Of a DNA stretch of 64,000 nt, positions 8,722 through 17,234 are shown in pieces. The stretch comes from Nonlabens sp. MB-3u-79 (lineage in GTDB: Bacteria > Bacteroidota > Bacteroidia > Flavobacteriales > Flavobacteriaceae): positions 248,001 to 312,000 of the forward strand of contig NZ_CP025116.1 of assembly GCF_002831625.1 (NCBI RefSeq). Reading direction: 5' to 3'. How positions within the stretch are numbered: the stretch's first letter is position 1; each line of letters opens with the position of its first letter. The translations under genes and the position numbers were made by a program. Below the pieces are notes generated by a model. It worked only from the letters and a program-made list of their open reading frames with translations. It had not been told where the DNA came from and did no database searches.

Positions 8722-9135
8722 TTATCTATTTCGATCCATATAACTCTGTAAAATTATAGTCGCTGCTATTTCATCTACCAGTGCTTTATTCTGTCGTTGC
8801 TTCTTTTTAAGCCCCCCTGTGCGCATGGCGGCATGAGCCATTTTTGATGTGAAGCGTTCGTCTTCACGTTCTATTTTTACATTAGGAAACAATTCTTGTA
8901 ATTGTAACGTGTATGTTCTCAACCAAGGGCCTAGTTCACTATCGGTGTAATCCATTTGTTTAGGTTCCCCTAAAACTATAGCTTCTACCTCTTCTTTACC
9001 CAGGTAATCCAGAAGAAAAGCGGTCAAATCACGAGTAGCTACAGTGGTGAGTCCAGAGGCAATAATTTGCATAGGATCAGTTACTGCTATTCCTGTTCTT
9101 TTTTTACCGTAATCTATTGCTAGTAATCTTGCCAT
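8722..9135 (-). CDS. ruvX: Putative Holliday junction resolvase RuvX/YqgF
   Basis: I chose the ATG at 9135 (MARLLAIDYGKKRTGIAVTDP), giving 137 residues. A longer frame from 9156 runs through a perfect TATTTTTG promoter box at 9144-9151 and is unlikely. The RNase H-like fold is marked by DYGKKRTGIAVTD, VLGEPKQMDY, DERFTS and a C-terminal DEIAATIIL. Family members act in 16S rRNA 5'-end maturation and possibly Holliday junction cleavage. It leads the ruvX-def-DUF5606 minus-strand unit. Confidence 0.9.
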   Translation of the reverse strand: MARLLAIDYGKKRTGIAVTDPMQIIASGLTTVATRDLTAFLLDYLGKEEVEAIVLGEPKQMDYTDSELGPWLRTYTLQLQELFPNVKIEREDERFTSKMAHAAMRTGGLKKKQRQNKALVDEIAATIILQSYMDRNR

Positions 9136-9143
9136 ATATATTG

Positions 9144-9151
9144 CAAAAATA
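9144..9151 (-). promoter_or_regulatory. -7 box for ruvX
   Basis: TATTTTTG on the minus strand matches TAnnTTTG and ends 8 bases before the chosen ATG. No well-placed TTG was found upstream. It decides the ruvX start. Confidence 0.55.
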
Positions 9152-9214
9152 ATCAAATGAAAAAGGATGTACTAATATGCCAGCTCCAAACTACCAATTC
9201 AAAAACTTTGCCAC

Positions 9215-9222
9215 TATATTTG
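9215..9222 (+). promoter_or_regulatory. -7 box for dapD
   Basis: TATATTTG matches TAnnTTTG and lies 15 bases before the GTG start of dapD. No TTG was seen at 17-23 bases upstream. Confidence 0.5.
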
Positions 9223-9237
9223 TAAAAACAATAGATC

Positions 9238-10053
9238 GTGGATCAATTAAGAATTGTAATAGAAAACGCATGGGAAGATCGTTCCCAATTAGAAAATAGG
9301 GTAACTCAAACCGCTATTAGAGAAGTGGTGGATATGTTAGATCGCGGCACACTACGTGTTGCAGAACCTACAGAAAACGGATGGATTGTAAACGAATGGA
9401 TCAAGAAAGCTGTCGTCCTATACTTCCCTATTCAGAAAATGGAAACCATAGAATGTGGCCCATTTGAATACCACGATAAAATACCACTAAAAACAGGTTA
9501 TAAGAGCAAAGGAATACGCGTTGTGCCCAATGCTGTAGCAAGACATGGTGCTTATATCTCAAAAGGGGTGATCATGATGCCTTCTTATATCAATATAGGT
9601 GCCCACGTAGAAGAAGGAACCATGGTTGATACTTGGGCGACCGTAGGAAGTTGTGCCCAGATAGGTAAAAACGTGCATTTAAGTGGTGGCGTAGGAATAG
9701 GTGGTGTTTTAGAACCTCTTCAAGCAGCCCCTGTAATTATAGAAGATAATGCATTCATAGGCTCTCGATGTATAGTCGTAGAAGGTATTCATGTAGAGTC
9801 AGAAGCTGTTTTAGGTGCCAATGTCGTACTCACAGCAAGTACCAAAATAATAGATGTCACTGGCGATAAGCCTGTTCAATATAAAGGTCGTGTACCAGCA
9901 AGGTCTGTAGTCATACCTGGTAGTTATGCTAAGGAGTTTCCGGCAGGAACTTATAACGTTCCCTGTGCATTAATAATAGGACAACGCAAAGAGAGCACTA
10001 ATAAAAAGACGTCCCTTAACGATGCTTTACGTGAGTATAACGTAGCCGTTTAG
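9238..10053 (+). CDS. dapD: 2,3,4,5-tetrahydropyridine-2,6-dicarboxylate N-succinyltransferase
   Basis: This enzyme succinylates tetrahydrodipicolinate in the lysine/diaminopimelate pathway. The 271-residue product has the helical N-terminal domain, then a left-handed beta-helix of hexapeptide repeats (about 95-220: GAYISKGVIMMPSYINIGAHVEEGTMVDTW and on). The GTG start at 9238 places the N-terminus where homologues begin. Its TAG stop shares one base with the GTG start of the following glycosyltransferase, an unusual coupling of amino-acid and glycan genes. Confidence 0.94.
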   Translation: MDQLRIVIENAWEDRSQLENRVTQTAIREVVDMLDRGTLRVAEPTENGWIVNEWIKKAVVLYFPIQKMETIECGPFEYHDKIPLKTGYKSKGIRVVPNAVARHGAYISKGVIMMPSYINIGAHVEEGTMVDTWATVGSCAQIGKNVHLSGGVGIGGVLEPLQAAPVIIEDNAFIGSRCIVVEGIHVESEAVLGANVVLTASTKIIDVTGDKPVQYKGRVPARSVVIPGSYAKEFPAGTYNVPCALIIGQRKESTNKKTSLNDALREYNVAV

Positions 10054-11117
10054 TGAAGATATTGCTCCTTCAATATCAAATGCTGGGTGATGTGCTTACA
10101 AGCACCATCATTGCAGATCAGCTCAAGATTACCTATCCTGACGCTCATCTGGATTACCTCATCATAGCACATGCTGATGCTTTGGTAAAACACCACCCAG
10201 CTATCGACGGACTTATTAAAGTCTCCAAGTCAGATTTTGAGAAAATGAGTTTTATCCTCTCGCTTTCGCGGAAGCTAAAACACAAAAAATACGACCTTCT
10301 TATAGATGCTTATGGTAAAAACAATAGCGCCTTACTATCCCTCTTATCAGGAGCAAAACAAAGAATAGGTTATAAGAAATGGTTTTCTAGTCTGGCCTAT
10401 ACAGATGCTGTAAAAAACAATCCTGACCCTTCTATCTACAAAACTGGTCTGGCATTAGGAAGCCGAATGCTACTCACTACACCTCTTACCAAAGAGGTGA
10501 AATGGCATTTAAAACCTAAAATCTACCTCACCAATCTAGAAAAAGAAGAAGGGAAAAAATGGCTTCACAAACAAGGTGTTGACCTAGAACAACCCCTCAC
10601 AATGGTAAGTGTTTTAGGAAGTAGTAAGAATAAAACCTTACCCTATTCCTACATGGCCAAGGTCCTTGATAAATTTGTAGCTACTACCGAGTCGCAATTA
10701 CTTTTTAATTATATCCCAAGTCAAAGAAAAGAGGCTCAGGCTATTTTTAGTGCTTGCTCTACGACAACACAACAACATATTTTTATCAATGCTTTTGCAC
10801 CTAGCATCAGAGATTTTCTAAAAATATTATCCCATTGTACCGGCATCATAGGAAATGAAGGAGGCGCAATAAATATGGGAAAGGCACTTGACATCCCTAC
10901 ATTCACCGTTTTTAGCCCATGGGTTAATAAGACCTCTTGGAATGTCAATGAAGATGGTAAAAAGCATATCTCTGTGCACTTACAAGATTACCAACCAGAA
11001 TTATACGGCGACTTGTCACCTAAACAAATGAAGGCTCAAGCCATGGAGTTGTATGAAGAATTTTCTCCTAAATTAATGTTTGGGGATTTAGATCAGTTTG
11101 TTCAAGAGAATTATTGA
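10053..11117 (+). CDS. Glycosyltransferase family 9 (heptosyltransferase-like)
   Basis: The 354-residue protein starts with a GTG overlapping the dapD stop (TAGTG). The N-terminal motif KILLLQYQMLGDVLTSTIIADQL and the C-terminal HCTGIIGNEGGAINMGKALDIPTFTVFSPW are those of GT9 enzymes, which add ADP-heptose or related sugars to the LPS core. The GT-B fold is inferred. It opens the surface-glycan gene cluster. A one-mismatch copy of the palindromic repeat (10261-10275) lies within it and is read as LSRK. Confidence 0.88.
   Translation: MKILLLQYQMLGDVLTSTIIADQLKITYPDAHLDYLIIAHADALVKHHPAIDGLIKVSKSDFEKMSFILSLSRKLKHKKYDLLIDAYGKNNSALLSLLSGAKQRIGYKKWFSSLAYTDAVKNNPDPSIYKTGLALGSRMLLTTPLTKEVKWHLKPKIYLTNLEKEEGKKWLHKQGVDLEQPLTMVSVLGSSKNKTLPYSYMAKVLDKFVATTESQLLFNYIPSQRKEAQAIFSACSTTTQQHIFINAFAPSIRDFLKILSHCTGIIGNEGGAINMGKALDIPTFTVFSPWVNKTSWNVNEDGKKHISVHLQDYQPELYGDLSPKQMKAQAMELYEEFSPKLMFGDLDQFVQENY
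10261..10275. repeat. Palindromic repeat copy 2, one mismatch (in GT9 gene)
   Basis: CGCTTTCGCGGAAGC differs from the core at one position (G for A) and is read as LSRK in a predicted helix. Confidence 0.7.
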
Positions 11118-11182
11118 ACTTCAATTATTTCAACCCTTTAAAAAGATCCCCTTTGAGAACTTTAAATGAGTTTTAAAAAAAA

Positions 11183-12013
11183 TTACTTCTCTTCCTTCAC
11201 AATTCCAAAGGGAGTAAAATCCTTTTTCTTGCCTCTTGTCACCTTTCTAATGACTTTATTCTTGTCAATAGAATCTTGGTTCTTATATCCACGAGCGTGA
11301 TCCAAGTGCAAACAGATGGCGCTGTACCTTATTTGCTTGGACTTAATTCCATAATTAAATAAGCGTTCTCCTAATTCACGATCTTGACCTCCGTACTGCA
11401 TGCGTTCATCAAAACCATTGACCGCTTTAAGGTCTTTTAACCAGCCACTGGAATTATGCCCATTCCAACTTGCATTTGTAGGGGTGAGATTTTCCATAAT
11501 CATTGCCGTTACAAACCCGGAAGTAAGTTTTTGATTTTTATAAGAAGCAGGTAATCCATTTCTTTTCAGCCACTCTGAGTCAAAACAACGTTGGGTCGCA
11601 ATATCTTCTTCTGTGATTTTTTCTGAGAGCTCAAGTGGTAACTTGTAATAGCCTCCAGAAAGGAAATGTCCTGACTCACGGCGCTCATAGTGTATTTGAA
11701 GAAAGTCTTCTCTTGCTATACAATCCCCATCAGACATAACCACATACTCTGAATTACAAGCCATAAGCGCTTTATTCAAGATCATACTTTTCTGAAAACC
11801 GTTATCTTCATGCCATACATGAATAATTTTTTTAGCGCTTTTCTCTTTATAGTTCTTGATAAACTCTTTGGTTTCTTCAGTAGAGCCATCATCTGCGATA
11901 ACAATTTCAAACTGTCTAAAAATCTGATGCTCATAACTCCACAAGGTTTTTTCTAACCATGGAATAGAATTATATGTACTTATTACAACTGATATGGATG
12001 GGTCTTTGATCAT
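11183..12013 (-). CDS. Glycosyltransferase family 2
   Basis: The 276-residue protein has the GT-A nucleotide-sugar motifs ISVVISTYNSIPWLEKTL, VIADDGSTEETKEF and the metal-binding DxD at VMSDGDC (about 92-98). A C-terminal galactosyltransferase-like segment reads NGFDERMQYGGQDRELGERL. That layout resembles bacterial chondroitin/hyaluronan-type or LPS core transferases. It has no membrane segment. It is a single-gene unit, convergent with the GT9 gene. A related protein is at 14744-15535. Confidence 0.88.
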   Translation of the reverse strand: MIKDPSISVVISTYNSIPWLEKTLWSYEHQIFRQFEIVIADDGSTEETKEFIKNYKEKSAKKIIHVWHEDNGFQKSMILNKALMACNSEYVVMSDGDCIAREDFLQIHYERRESGHFLSGGYYKLPLELSEKITEEDIATQRCFDSEWLKRNGLPASYKNQKLTSGFVTAMIMENLTPTNASWNGHNSSGWLKDLKAVNGFDERMQYGGQDRELGERLFNYGIKSKQIRYSAICLHLDHARGYKNQDSIDKNKVIRKVTRGKKKDFTPFGIVKEEK

Positions 12014-12128
12014 AGAACAATACTAGTAAATCATGTTTGTACAAATTTAATGATATAAGCTGGGTAATTAAGATAACAAAGTTATTTTTGCCGCTCTTTG
12101 ATTTTTATCATGTAGATTAGTCACCATA

Positions 12129-12893
12129 ATGTTAAAACATCCCATCACAGCAATAATTCCTGCCTATAACGAAGCCCACAATATTGTTGAGGTTCTAAAA
12201 AGTGTAGATTTTTGCGACGAAATTATATTAGTAGATAGCAATAGCAGCGATAATACGGTAGAGCTAGCAAAGCCCTATTTTAATAAGTTACTTACTAGAG
12301 AATACATTCACAGCGCCTCCCAAAAAAACTGGGCCATTCCGCAAGCGACTAATGAATGGATACTCCTGGTAGATGCAGATGAGCGTGTTACACCAGCTTT
12401 AAAAGAAGAAATTATCCAGCTTATCCCTAACCTAGATACTAACGGCCATGCTGGTTACTGGATGGGAAGACGTAATTTCTTCATGGGAAAACAGGTGCGT
12501 TACAGCGGCTGGAAAAATGACAAAGTAATACGTCTTTTTAAAAAGTCAAAATGTAAGTACATAGATAAACATGTCCACTCTGAAATCAAAGCAGATGGTA
12601 CTGTAGGCTGGTTGGAAAATAAACTATTGCATTACAAGTACGTCAGTATAGATCATCACGTAAGTAAACTACAACGTTATGCTAGTTTACAAGCCCGCGA
12701 CTTTGATCAAAAGGTAGGTAAGATCACTTTATTTCATGTCGTTGTTAAACCTTTTTGGGGCTTTTTCAAACATTACATTATTCAACTCGGGTTCCTAGAC
12801 GGTTTTGTAGGTTTTTCTATTGCTTATTTAAGGAGCTATGGAATTTTTATGAGGTACGTAAAACTATGGTTGTTGCGCAGAGGTATTGATTAA
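12129..12893 (+). CDS. Glycosyltransferase family 2, WaaE/KdtX-like
   Basis: The 254-residue GT-A enzyme has ITAIIPAYNEAHNIVEVLKSV, EIILVDSNSSDNTVELA, the DxD at LLVDADER and the RLFKKSKCKYIDKHVHSEI segment typical of WaaE-like LPS core glucosyltransferases. The amphipathic C-terminus (about 195-254) probably binds the membrane. A TATTTTTG box lies upstream at 12083-12090. Its stop codon overlaps the stop of the convergent gene at 12890 in a shared TTAA. Confidence 0.87.
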   Translation: MLKHPITAIIPAYNEAHNIVEVLKSVDFCDEIILVDSNSSDNTVELAKPYFNKLLTREYIHSASQKNWAIPQATNEWILLVDADERVTPALKEEIIQLIPNLDTNGHAGYWMGRRNFFMGKQVRYSGWKNDKVIRLFKKSKCKYIDKHVHSEIKADGTVGWLENKLLHYKYVSIDHHVSKLQRYASLQARDFDQKVGKITLFHVVVKPFWGFFKHYIIQLGFLDGFVGFSIAYLRSYGIFMRYVKLWLLRRGID

Positions 12894-13729
12894 GCGAGCA
12901 ACTGTTCAATTTTATCTTCAGACAACTGGTAATGTGAGCAAATTTGCTCCCATTGGACTCTGTTAAAATCTTGCCCTTTATTTACATTTTTTAGTGCCAC
13001 AAACTGCGTTCCCATTATAGGTACCGGCACTTCTGGCCTCTTATTATTTTGTAGAGATAAGGTTCCATTTAAAATAGCCATGGCCTTGAACCATAAGTCG
13101 TCTGCTTTAGGAGCTAGCTTTGTGAAAAGAGCTACATCTTGAACATCTTGATGTAAACTACCCGAAGGATAGAGTACGCAAAAAGCACCTACCGGCATAT
13201 TGTGAGGCCCCTGCTCTGGAGGGTCAACCACAAATGGCCATTTCCTATAAGAAGTAATTTTACCGTTTTCATAAGTCATTTGACGGCATCTATTGCCTAT
13301 AATTTGATCTGGAAACTTCAAATGCTCCTCATAAATAATTTTAAGCGTATCTGACTGATAAATAACATCGTCATCGCAAGTAACAATAGCTTTATCTGGA
13401 AATGCCTCCAGACTGTGAATTAATTTTCTATGAGAAAAACCATAAGGAGAATACCTGATTTGAAATAGCTCCCCCTGTAACTTTGAAAGCCTATTAGGGA
13501 TCTGATTTTTTAAATCCTCCTGAAGCCACAGCACAATCAGTTCTGGCTGGTATTGCTGCTGCATCATGCTGCGTACAGTAATATGAAGTGTTCTTAGCCG
13601 ACTAGGAATAGAAGTCAACGAAACTATTACCGGAATCTTTTTAACAGGTGCAGCTCCTAATTTTGATTTAGGGATCGCAAGCATTTTAAAACTTGCGCTT
13701 ATGGATTTAGGAATTTCAGACAACTTCAT
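12890..13729 (-). CDS. Putative glycosyltransferase with GT-A-like fold
   Basis: The 279-residue protein has a nucleotide-sugar-type opening (PVIVSLTSIPSRLRTLHITVRSMMQQ) and an aspartate motif TCDDDVIYQ in the usual DxD position (about 126-134). A later segment (KADDLWFKAMAI) resembles the acceptor-side motif of related transferases. No exact sugar specificity can be assigned. It lies inside the glycan cluster, tail-to-tail with the WaaE-like gene. Confidence 0.7.
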   Translation of the reverse strand: MKLSEIPKSISASFKMLAIPKSKLGAAPVKKIPVIVSLTSIPSRLRTLHITVRSMMQQQYQPELIVLWLQEDLKNQIPNRLSKLQGELFQIRYSPYGFSHRKLIHSLEAFPDKAIVTCDDDVIYQSDTLKIIYEEHLKFPDQIIGNRCRQMTYENGKITSYRKWPFVVDPPEQGPHNMPVGAFCVLYPSGSLHQDVQDVALFTKLAPKADDLWFKAMAILNGTLSLQNNKRPEVPVPIMGTQFVALKNVNKGQDFNRVQWEQICSHYQLSEDKIEQLLA

Positions 13730-13882
13730 AAGGAACTCATTTAAACTTTATATGTTGATGCAAAAATTATTACTTTTCCAATTAAATGAAGCCTTTTTTG
13801 AACCACATCGCAAAACTAAGGGGTTAGAAAAAGCAGAGGTTTAAGTCTAAAAAGTGAATTTTTTTAGCTTATCGAAAACCTT

Positions 13883-14674
13883 TCAACGCGTTCTATTAAA
13901 AATACCTTTTAATTTATGCTTCACGCGTTTCTTTTTATGAAAAGCTTTTTGAAATTCTATTGTGTATTTCCACATAGTCTCTATAGTTGTATGAGCGTCT
14001 TCATCAGAAAGTCGAGCATAAGCTGTCCCCATAACTTCATACATCCATTTTTTAGGAGACAGACGTTCAAAGTTTTTAAGTCTATCCTCGTAAGGAATAT
14101 TATAAAACTTCATCCTATTGAGGTCTACTAAAGAAAAATGATAATTATTTCCGTCCTTCTTTATGAGCGTATTTCCTGGTGAATGATCTAAAAAATAAAT
14201 TCCAGCGTCATGCATGTCGAACATAAATTTTGAAAACTGCTGCAGTATATTCACTTTATCTTGTAACTCCTCATCGTTCGTGATCTCCCGGTAGGTAAAA
14301 TCATGCGCTGCATAAGCGCTGACATAGTAACTCTCCTGCAAGCCTACACCACTGAATTGCTCTAAATAAGCAATAGGTGACGGGGTTCCTATATTGTTTT
14401 TTACTAGATATTGTGCGTTGTAATAAGACCTGGCAGCCTTTGATTTTCTGAAAAACCTGTAGGCTATCTTGTTAATGAAATTAGGCGTTTTAAAGGATTT
14501 AACTACAAGCTTTCTATCATCGTAAGTAACAATTTTTATTTTATTGCGATCATCTCCTAACTGCTGGGTTGATTGATGAAATAAATGGAGTATTTCTTGA
14601 AACCGCTTTCGCGAAAGCGTGTTACTTACAAAGTTTTCTCTACTCATTTTATTTTTATCATTTTCAGACTGCAA
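13883..14674 (-). CDS. LPS-core sugar kinase-like protein (Kdo kinase/WaaP-like)
   Basis: The product is 263 residues from 14674, or 254 from the ATG at 14647, which I prefer because it avoids the promoter region of the divergent gene. The protein-kinase-like fold shows the catalytic-loop motif HDAGIYFLDHSPGNTLI (about 189-205) and the metal-binding loop LVDLNRMKF. Relatives phosphorylate Kdo or heptose in the LPS inner core. Its position among glycosyltransferases fits. The palindromic repeat at 14604-14619 encodes LSRK near the N-terminus. Confidence 0.78.
   Translation of the reverse strand: MQSENDKNKMSRENFVSNTLSRKRFQEILHLFHQSTQQLGDDRNKIKIVTYDDRKLVVKSFKTPNFINKIAYRFFRKSKAARSYYNAQYLVKNNIGTPSPIAYLEQFSGVGLQESYYVSAYAAHDFTYREITNDEELQDKVNILQQFSKFMFDMHDAGIYFLDHSPGNTLIKKDGNNYHFSLVDLNRMKFYNIPYEDRLKNFERLSPKKWMYEVMGTAYARLSDEDAHTTIETMWKYTIEFQKAFHKKKRVKHKLKGIFNRTR
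14604..14619. repeat. Palindromic repeat copy 3 (in the kinase gene)
   Basis: CGCTTTCGCGAAAGCG, perfect. On the minus strand it is read as T-LSRK-R about 20 residues into the kinase-like protein. Confidence 0.9.
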
Positions 14675-14743
14675 AGAAACGGAAAAACCAGCAAATGGAC
14701 AGAATTACTTAATATTGCAGTATACCAATTTTATATTTTTCAA

Positions 14744-15535
14744 ATGTCTATAACATGTTCCCTAGTAACTCCTACTTACAACTGGCCTGAAGCGCTAGAA
14801 TTGCTGCTATTAAGCATTAAAAGACAAAGTGTATTACCAGACGAAGTCATCATCGCAGACGATGGCTCTACTGAAAAGACCCTGGAATTGATTAAAGAAT
14901 ATCAAAAAGATTTTCCAGTTCCACTTATACATGTCTGGCATGAAGATCAAGGCAATCGTAAGCCAGCTATCATGAATAAAGCAATCGCAAAGGCAAAGTA
15001 TGATTATATTCTAGAGATAGATGGTGATATTATTTTGCATAAGAACTTCGTTAAAGATCATCTTTCTATGGCTGAAGAAGGAGTTTACCTCTTCGGTAGC
15101 CGTGTCAATATTCAAGAGAAACATCTAGAAGACTTGTTTAAGAAGAAACAAATCGATTTTAACTACTTCTCTAAAGGTATTAAAAAACGCAATAGAACGC
15201 TGCGCATACCTTTCATAGCAAACAGAGCAAAAAAAGAAACAAAAAGGTCTGGTAAATTACGAGGCTGCAACATGTCCTTTTGGCGAGCAGACTTTATCGC
15301 TGTAAATGGTTTTAATGAAGAGTTAGTTGGATGGGGAATTGACGACAGCGAACTCATACAACGCATGATGAACAACGGTGTTCTAGGAAAGCGTATCAAA
15401 CATAAAGGCATTGTTTATCACATCTACCATAAAGAACAAGACAAAAGTCAAGTGCATTTAAATTTGGAGATAGAAAAACAAATGGAAAGTTCTGGAACTA
15501 CTTATGCCAGCAAAGGCGTAGATCAATATTTATAA
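14744..15535 (+). CDS. Glycosyltransferase family 2
   Basis: I chose the ATG at 14744 (MSITCSLVTPTYNWPEALE), giving 263 residues; the longer frame from 14585 runs antisense through the kinase start. GT-A motifs are present: SLVTPTYNWPEALELLL, VIIADDGSTEKTLEL, the DxD in LEIDGDII and the C-terminal VNGFNEELVGWGIDDSELIQRM. It is similar in layout to the protein at 11183-12013 and probably acts on the same surface glycan. It converges with the gene at 15537, with only one base between the stops. Confidence 0.88.
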   Translation: MSITCSLVTPTYNWPEALELLLLSIKRQSVLPDEVIIADDGSTEKTLELIKEYQKDFPVPLIHVWHEDQGNRKPAIMNKAIAKAKYDYILEIDGDIILHKNFVKDHLSMAEEGVYLFGSRVNIQEKHLEDLFKKKQIDFNYFSKGIKKRNRTLRIPFIANRAKKETKRSGKLRGCNMSFWRADFIAVNGFNEELVGWGIDDSELIQRMMNNGVLGKRIKHKGIVYHIYHKEQDKSQVHLNLEIEKQMESSGTTYASKGVDQYL

Positions 15536-15536
15536 G

Positions 15537-16469
15537 TTATTTTTCTTGAAGAACTTGTTTGCACCGCAAGGACTGATTTAAAGACCCACCCCTAAGTAAG
15601 GCAGTAAACAACTTTCGCTTTTTGGAACTGAATGGGCTGGTCAATAAATATTTGATCGTATAAAAATAAAGTAAAAAGCCATGGGCTAGTCGACCGTGAT
15701 GTTTTTTAGTGAGGTATAATAGAGATAGTTTTTGCTCTATTTTTATATTTATATTTTTATCCGTAGACTTTCCTTGATAATGGATGTATGCTTGATCTGG
15801 ATAATGATAAGTCTTCTCACCTAAGCAGGTAGCAATCCTTCTGCATAAATCGCTTTCTTCATAGTATAAGAATAACGCGGTATCAAGCCCTCCTACTTGA
15901 TTAAAAGAACTCGCTTTTACAAACATAAAACTACCTGGTACATAACCACAGCTTACCGGATGTAAGTATATCTTTTTACGTTTTGGGTATTTTTTTGGAT
16001 TGATCCACTCTAATACGTCCCTTTTCAATAACTGCCGCATAGGAGTGGCATGATGGTCTATAGAAGAGATTCTACCTCCATTCTCGCTCATCATTTGCGG
16101 TCCACATACACCAGCATCTGGCGTCGTATCCATGAATAATTTCAAATCAAAGAGCGTGTTTTCTTGAGTAAACAAGGTGTCATTATTAATAAATGCGTAA
16201 TACTTAGAAGGAGAAGCAAAGTTGACACCTAACATATTACCGGCACCAAAACCAGTATTGATCCTACTTCGGTAAATCTTTATGGCGCTAGACTTCAATT
16301 GCTCTAAAGAAGTCTTAAGCAGTTCATAGTCTTCATATGCTGAACCATTGTCCACTACTATTATTTCATAAACAACAGTATCATTTGTTTTTTCAAGCAG
16401 CGATCTAATGGCCGCAACAGTAAATGTGGCACTATTATAATTGACATATATGCAACTAACATCTAGCAT
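15537..16469 (-). CDS. Glycosyltransferase family 2 (rhamnosyltransferase-like)
   Basis: The 310-residue protein has DVSCIYVNYNSATFTVAAIRSLL, IIVVDNGSAYEDYELL, the DxD-like FINNDTLF and a VPGSFMFVKASSFNQVGGLDTALFLYYEESDLCRRI segment. This is the arrangement of GT2 enzymes annotated as rhamnosyltransferases. The C-terminal 60 residues are basic and may bind membrane. It closes the glycan cluster. Its promoter (16491-16524) is a good TTG/TAnnTTTG match. Confidence 0.87.
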   Translation of the reverse strand: MLDVSCIYVNYNSATFTVAAIRSLLEKTNDTVVYEIIVVDNGSAYEDYELLKTSLEQLKSSAIKIYRSRINTGFGAGNMLGVNFASPSKYYAFINNDTLFTQENTLFDLKLFMDTTPDAGVCGPQMMSENGGRISSIDHHATPMRQLLKRDVLEWINPKKYPKRKKIYLHPVSCGYVPGSFMFVKASSFNQVGGLDTALFLYYEESDLCRRIATCLGEKTYHYPDQAYIHYQGKSTDKNINIKIEQKLSLLYLTKKHHGRLAHGFLLYFYTIKYLLTSPFSSKKRKLFTALLRGGSLNQSLRCKQVLQEK

Positions 16470-16490
16470 CTGGTAGGATTATTTAAGGTT

Positions 16491-16524
16491 CAAAGTTACG
16501 TGTTCAAATTCTATTTAAAAACAA
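16491..16524 (-). promoter_or_regulatory. Bacteroidota-type promoter for the GT2 gene at 15537-16469
   Basis: On the minus strand, TTG (16522-16524), a 23-base spacer and TAACTTTG (16491-16498) lie 21 bases before the ATG. Confidence 0.55.
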
Positions 16525-16570
16525 TAGTTTTAAGTTCGCTATAAAAAGCCGCTAATACAACTAGAAAAGT

Positions 16571-16578
16571 TAATTTTG
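16571..16578 (+). promoter_or_regulatory. -7 box for the Sua5/YrdC gene
   Basis: TAATTTTG matches TAnnTTTG and ends 6 bases before the ATG at 16585, predicting a leaderless transcript and excluding the TTG at 16576 as start. Confidence 0.6.
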
Positions 16579-16584
16579 CAACCT

Positions 16585-17232
16585 ATGGCATACAGTGAAA
16601 GAAATAAAAACAGAAGAGACCAAGTTAGAGGTCGTAAGCCTAGTAAGGAGAAGCAAATCGAAGTAGAATTACCTCGAGAAGCCATCAACCTTGCAGTAAC
16701 TCAATTGAAAAAGGGAAATACCATCATTTACCCTACAGACACCATCTATGGACTAGGTTGTGACGCTACTAACTACGACGCTATTGAAAGGCTAAATGAA
16801 ATAAAGGGACGTGATATATCTACGCCCCTTATTGTTCTTGTAGATAGTTTCCAGATGCTGGATTCTATTATAGAAGATGTCCCAGACATGGCATGGGAAG
16901 TTCTTAAAGTGAATAAAAAACCACTTACCATTATCTACGACAGACCTAAAAACGTGGCAGAAAATGTAATTGCTCAAGACGGGACACTTGCCGTAAGAGT
17001 AACTAACGATCCATTGTGCAGGTCTATTATCAAGAAATTACGTAAACCTATCGTTTCTACCAGCGCAAATTTGAGCAAACACAAATCTCCTATTCATTTT
17101 GCTGATATAGGAGAAGAGCTACTTAAAAGAGTAGATCACGTCATGGACATTCCTCTCGTTCATAAAAACATCAAACCATCTTCTATCATGAAGATTTCCA
17201 ACAATGGAATTATAGAAATCATACGCGAGTAA
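16585..17232 (+). CDS. Sua5/YciO/YrdC family protein (threonylcarbamoyl-AMP synthase-like)
   Basis: From the ATG at 16585 the product has 215 residues. A basic N-terminal extension (about 1-30) precedes the YrdC fold: KKGNTIIYPTDTIYGLGCDA, a GRDISTPLIVL segment and LRKPIVSTSANLS. Members make threonylcarbamoyl-AMP for t6A in ANN-decoding tRNAs, or are paralogues of unknown substrate. The next gene, for tRNA nucleotidyltransferase, starts 2 bases after its stop, so a tRNA-maturation operon is likely. Confidence 0.88.
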   Translation: MAYSERNKNRRDQVRGRKPSKEKQIEVELPREAINLAVTQLKKGNTIIYPTDTIYGLGCDATNYDAIERLNEIKGRDISTPLIVLVDSFQMLDSIIEDVPDMAWEVLKVNKKPLTIIYDRPKNVAENVIAQDGTLAVRVTNDPLCRSIIKKLRKPIVSTSANLSKHKSPIHFADIGEELLKRVDHVMDIPLVHKNIKPSSIMKISNNGIIEIIRE

Positions 17233-17234
17233 GC

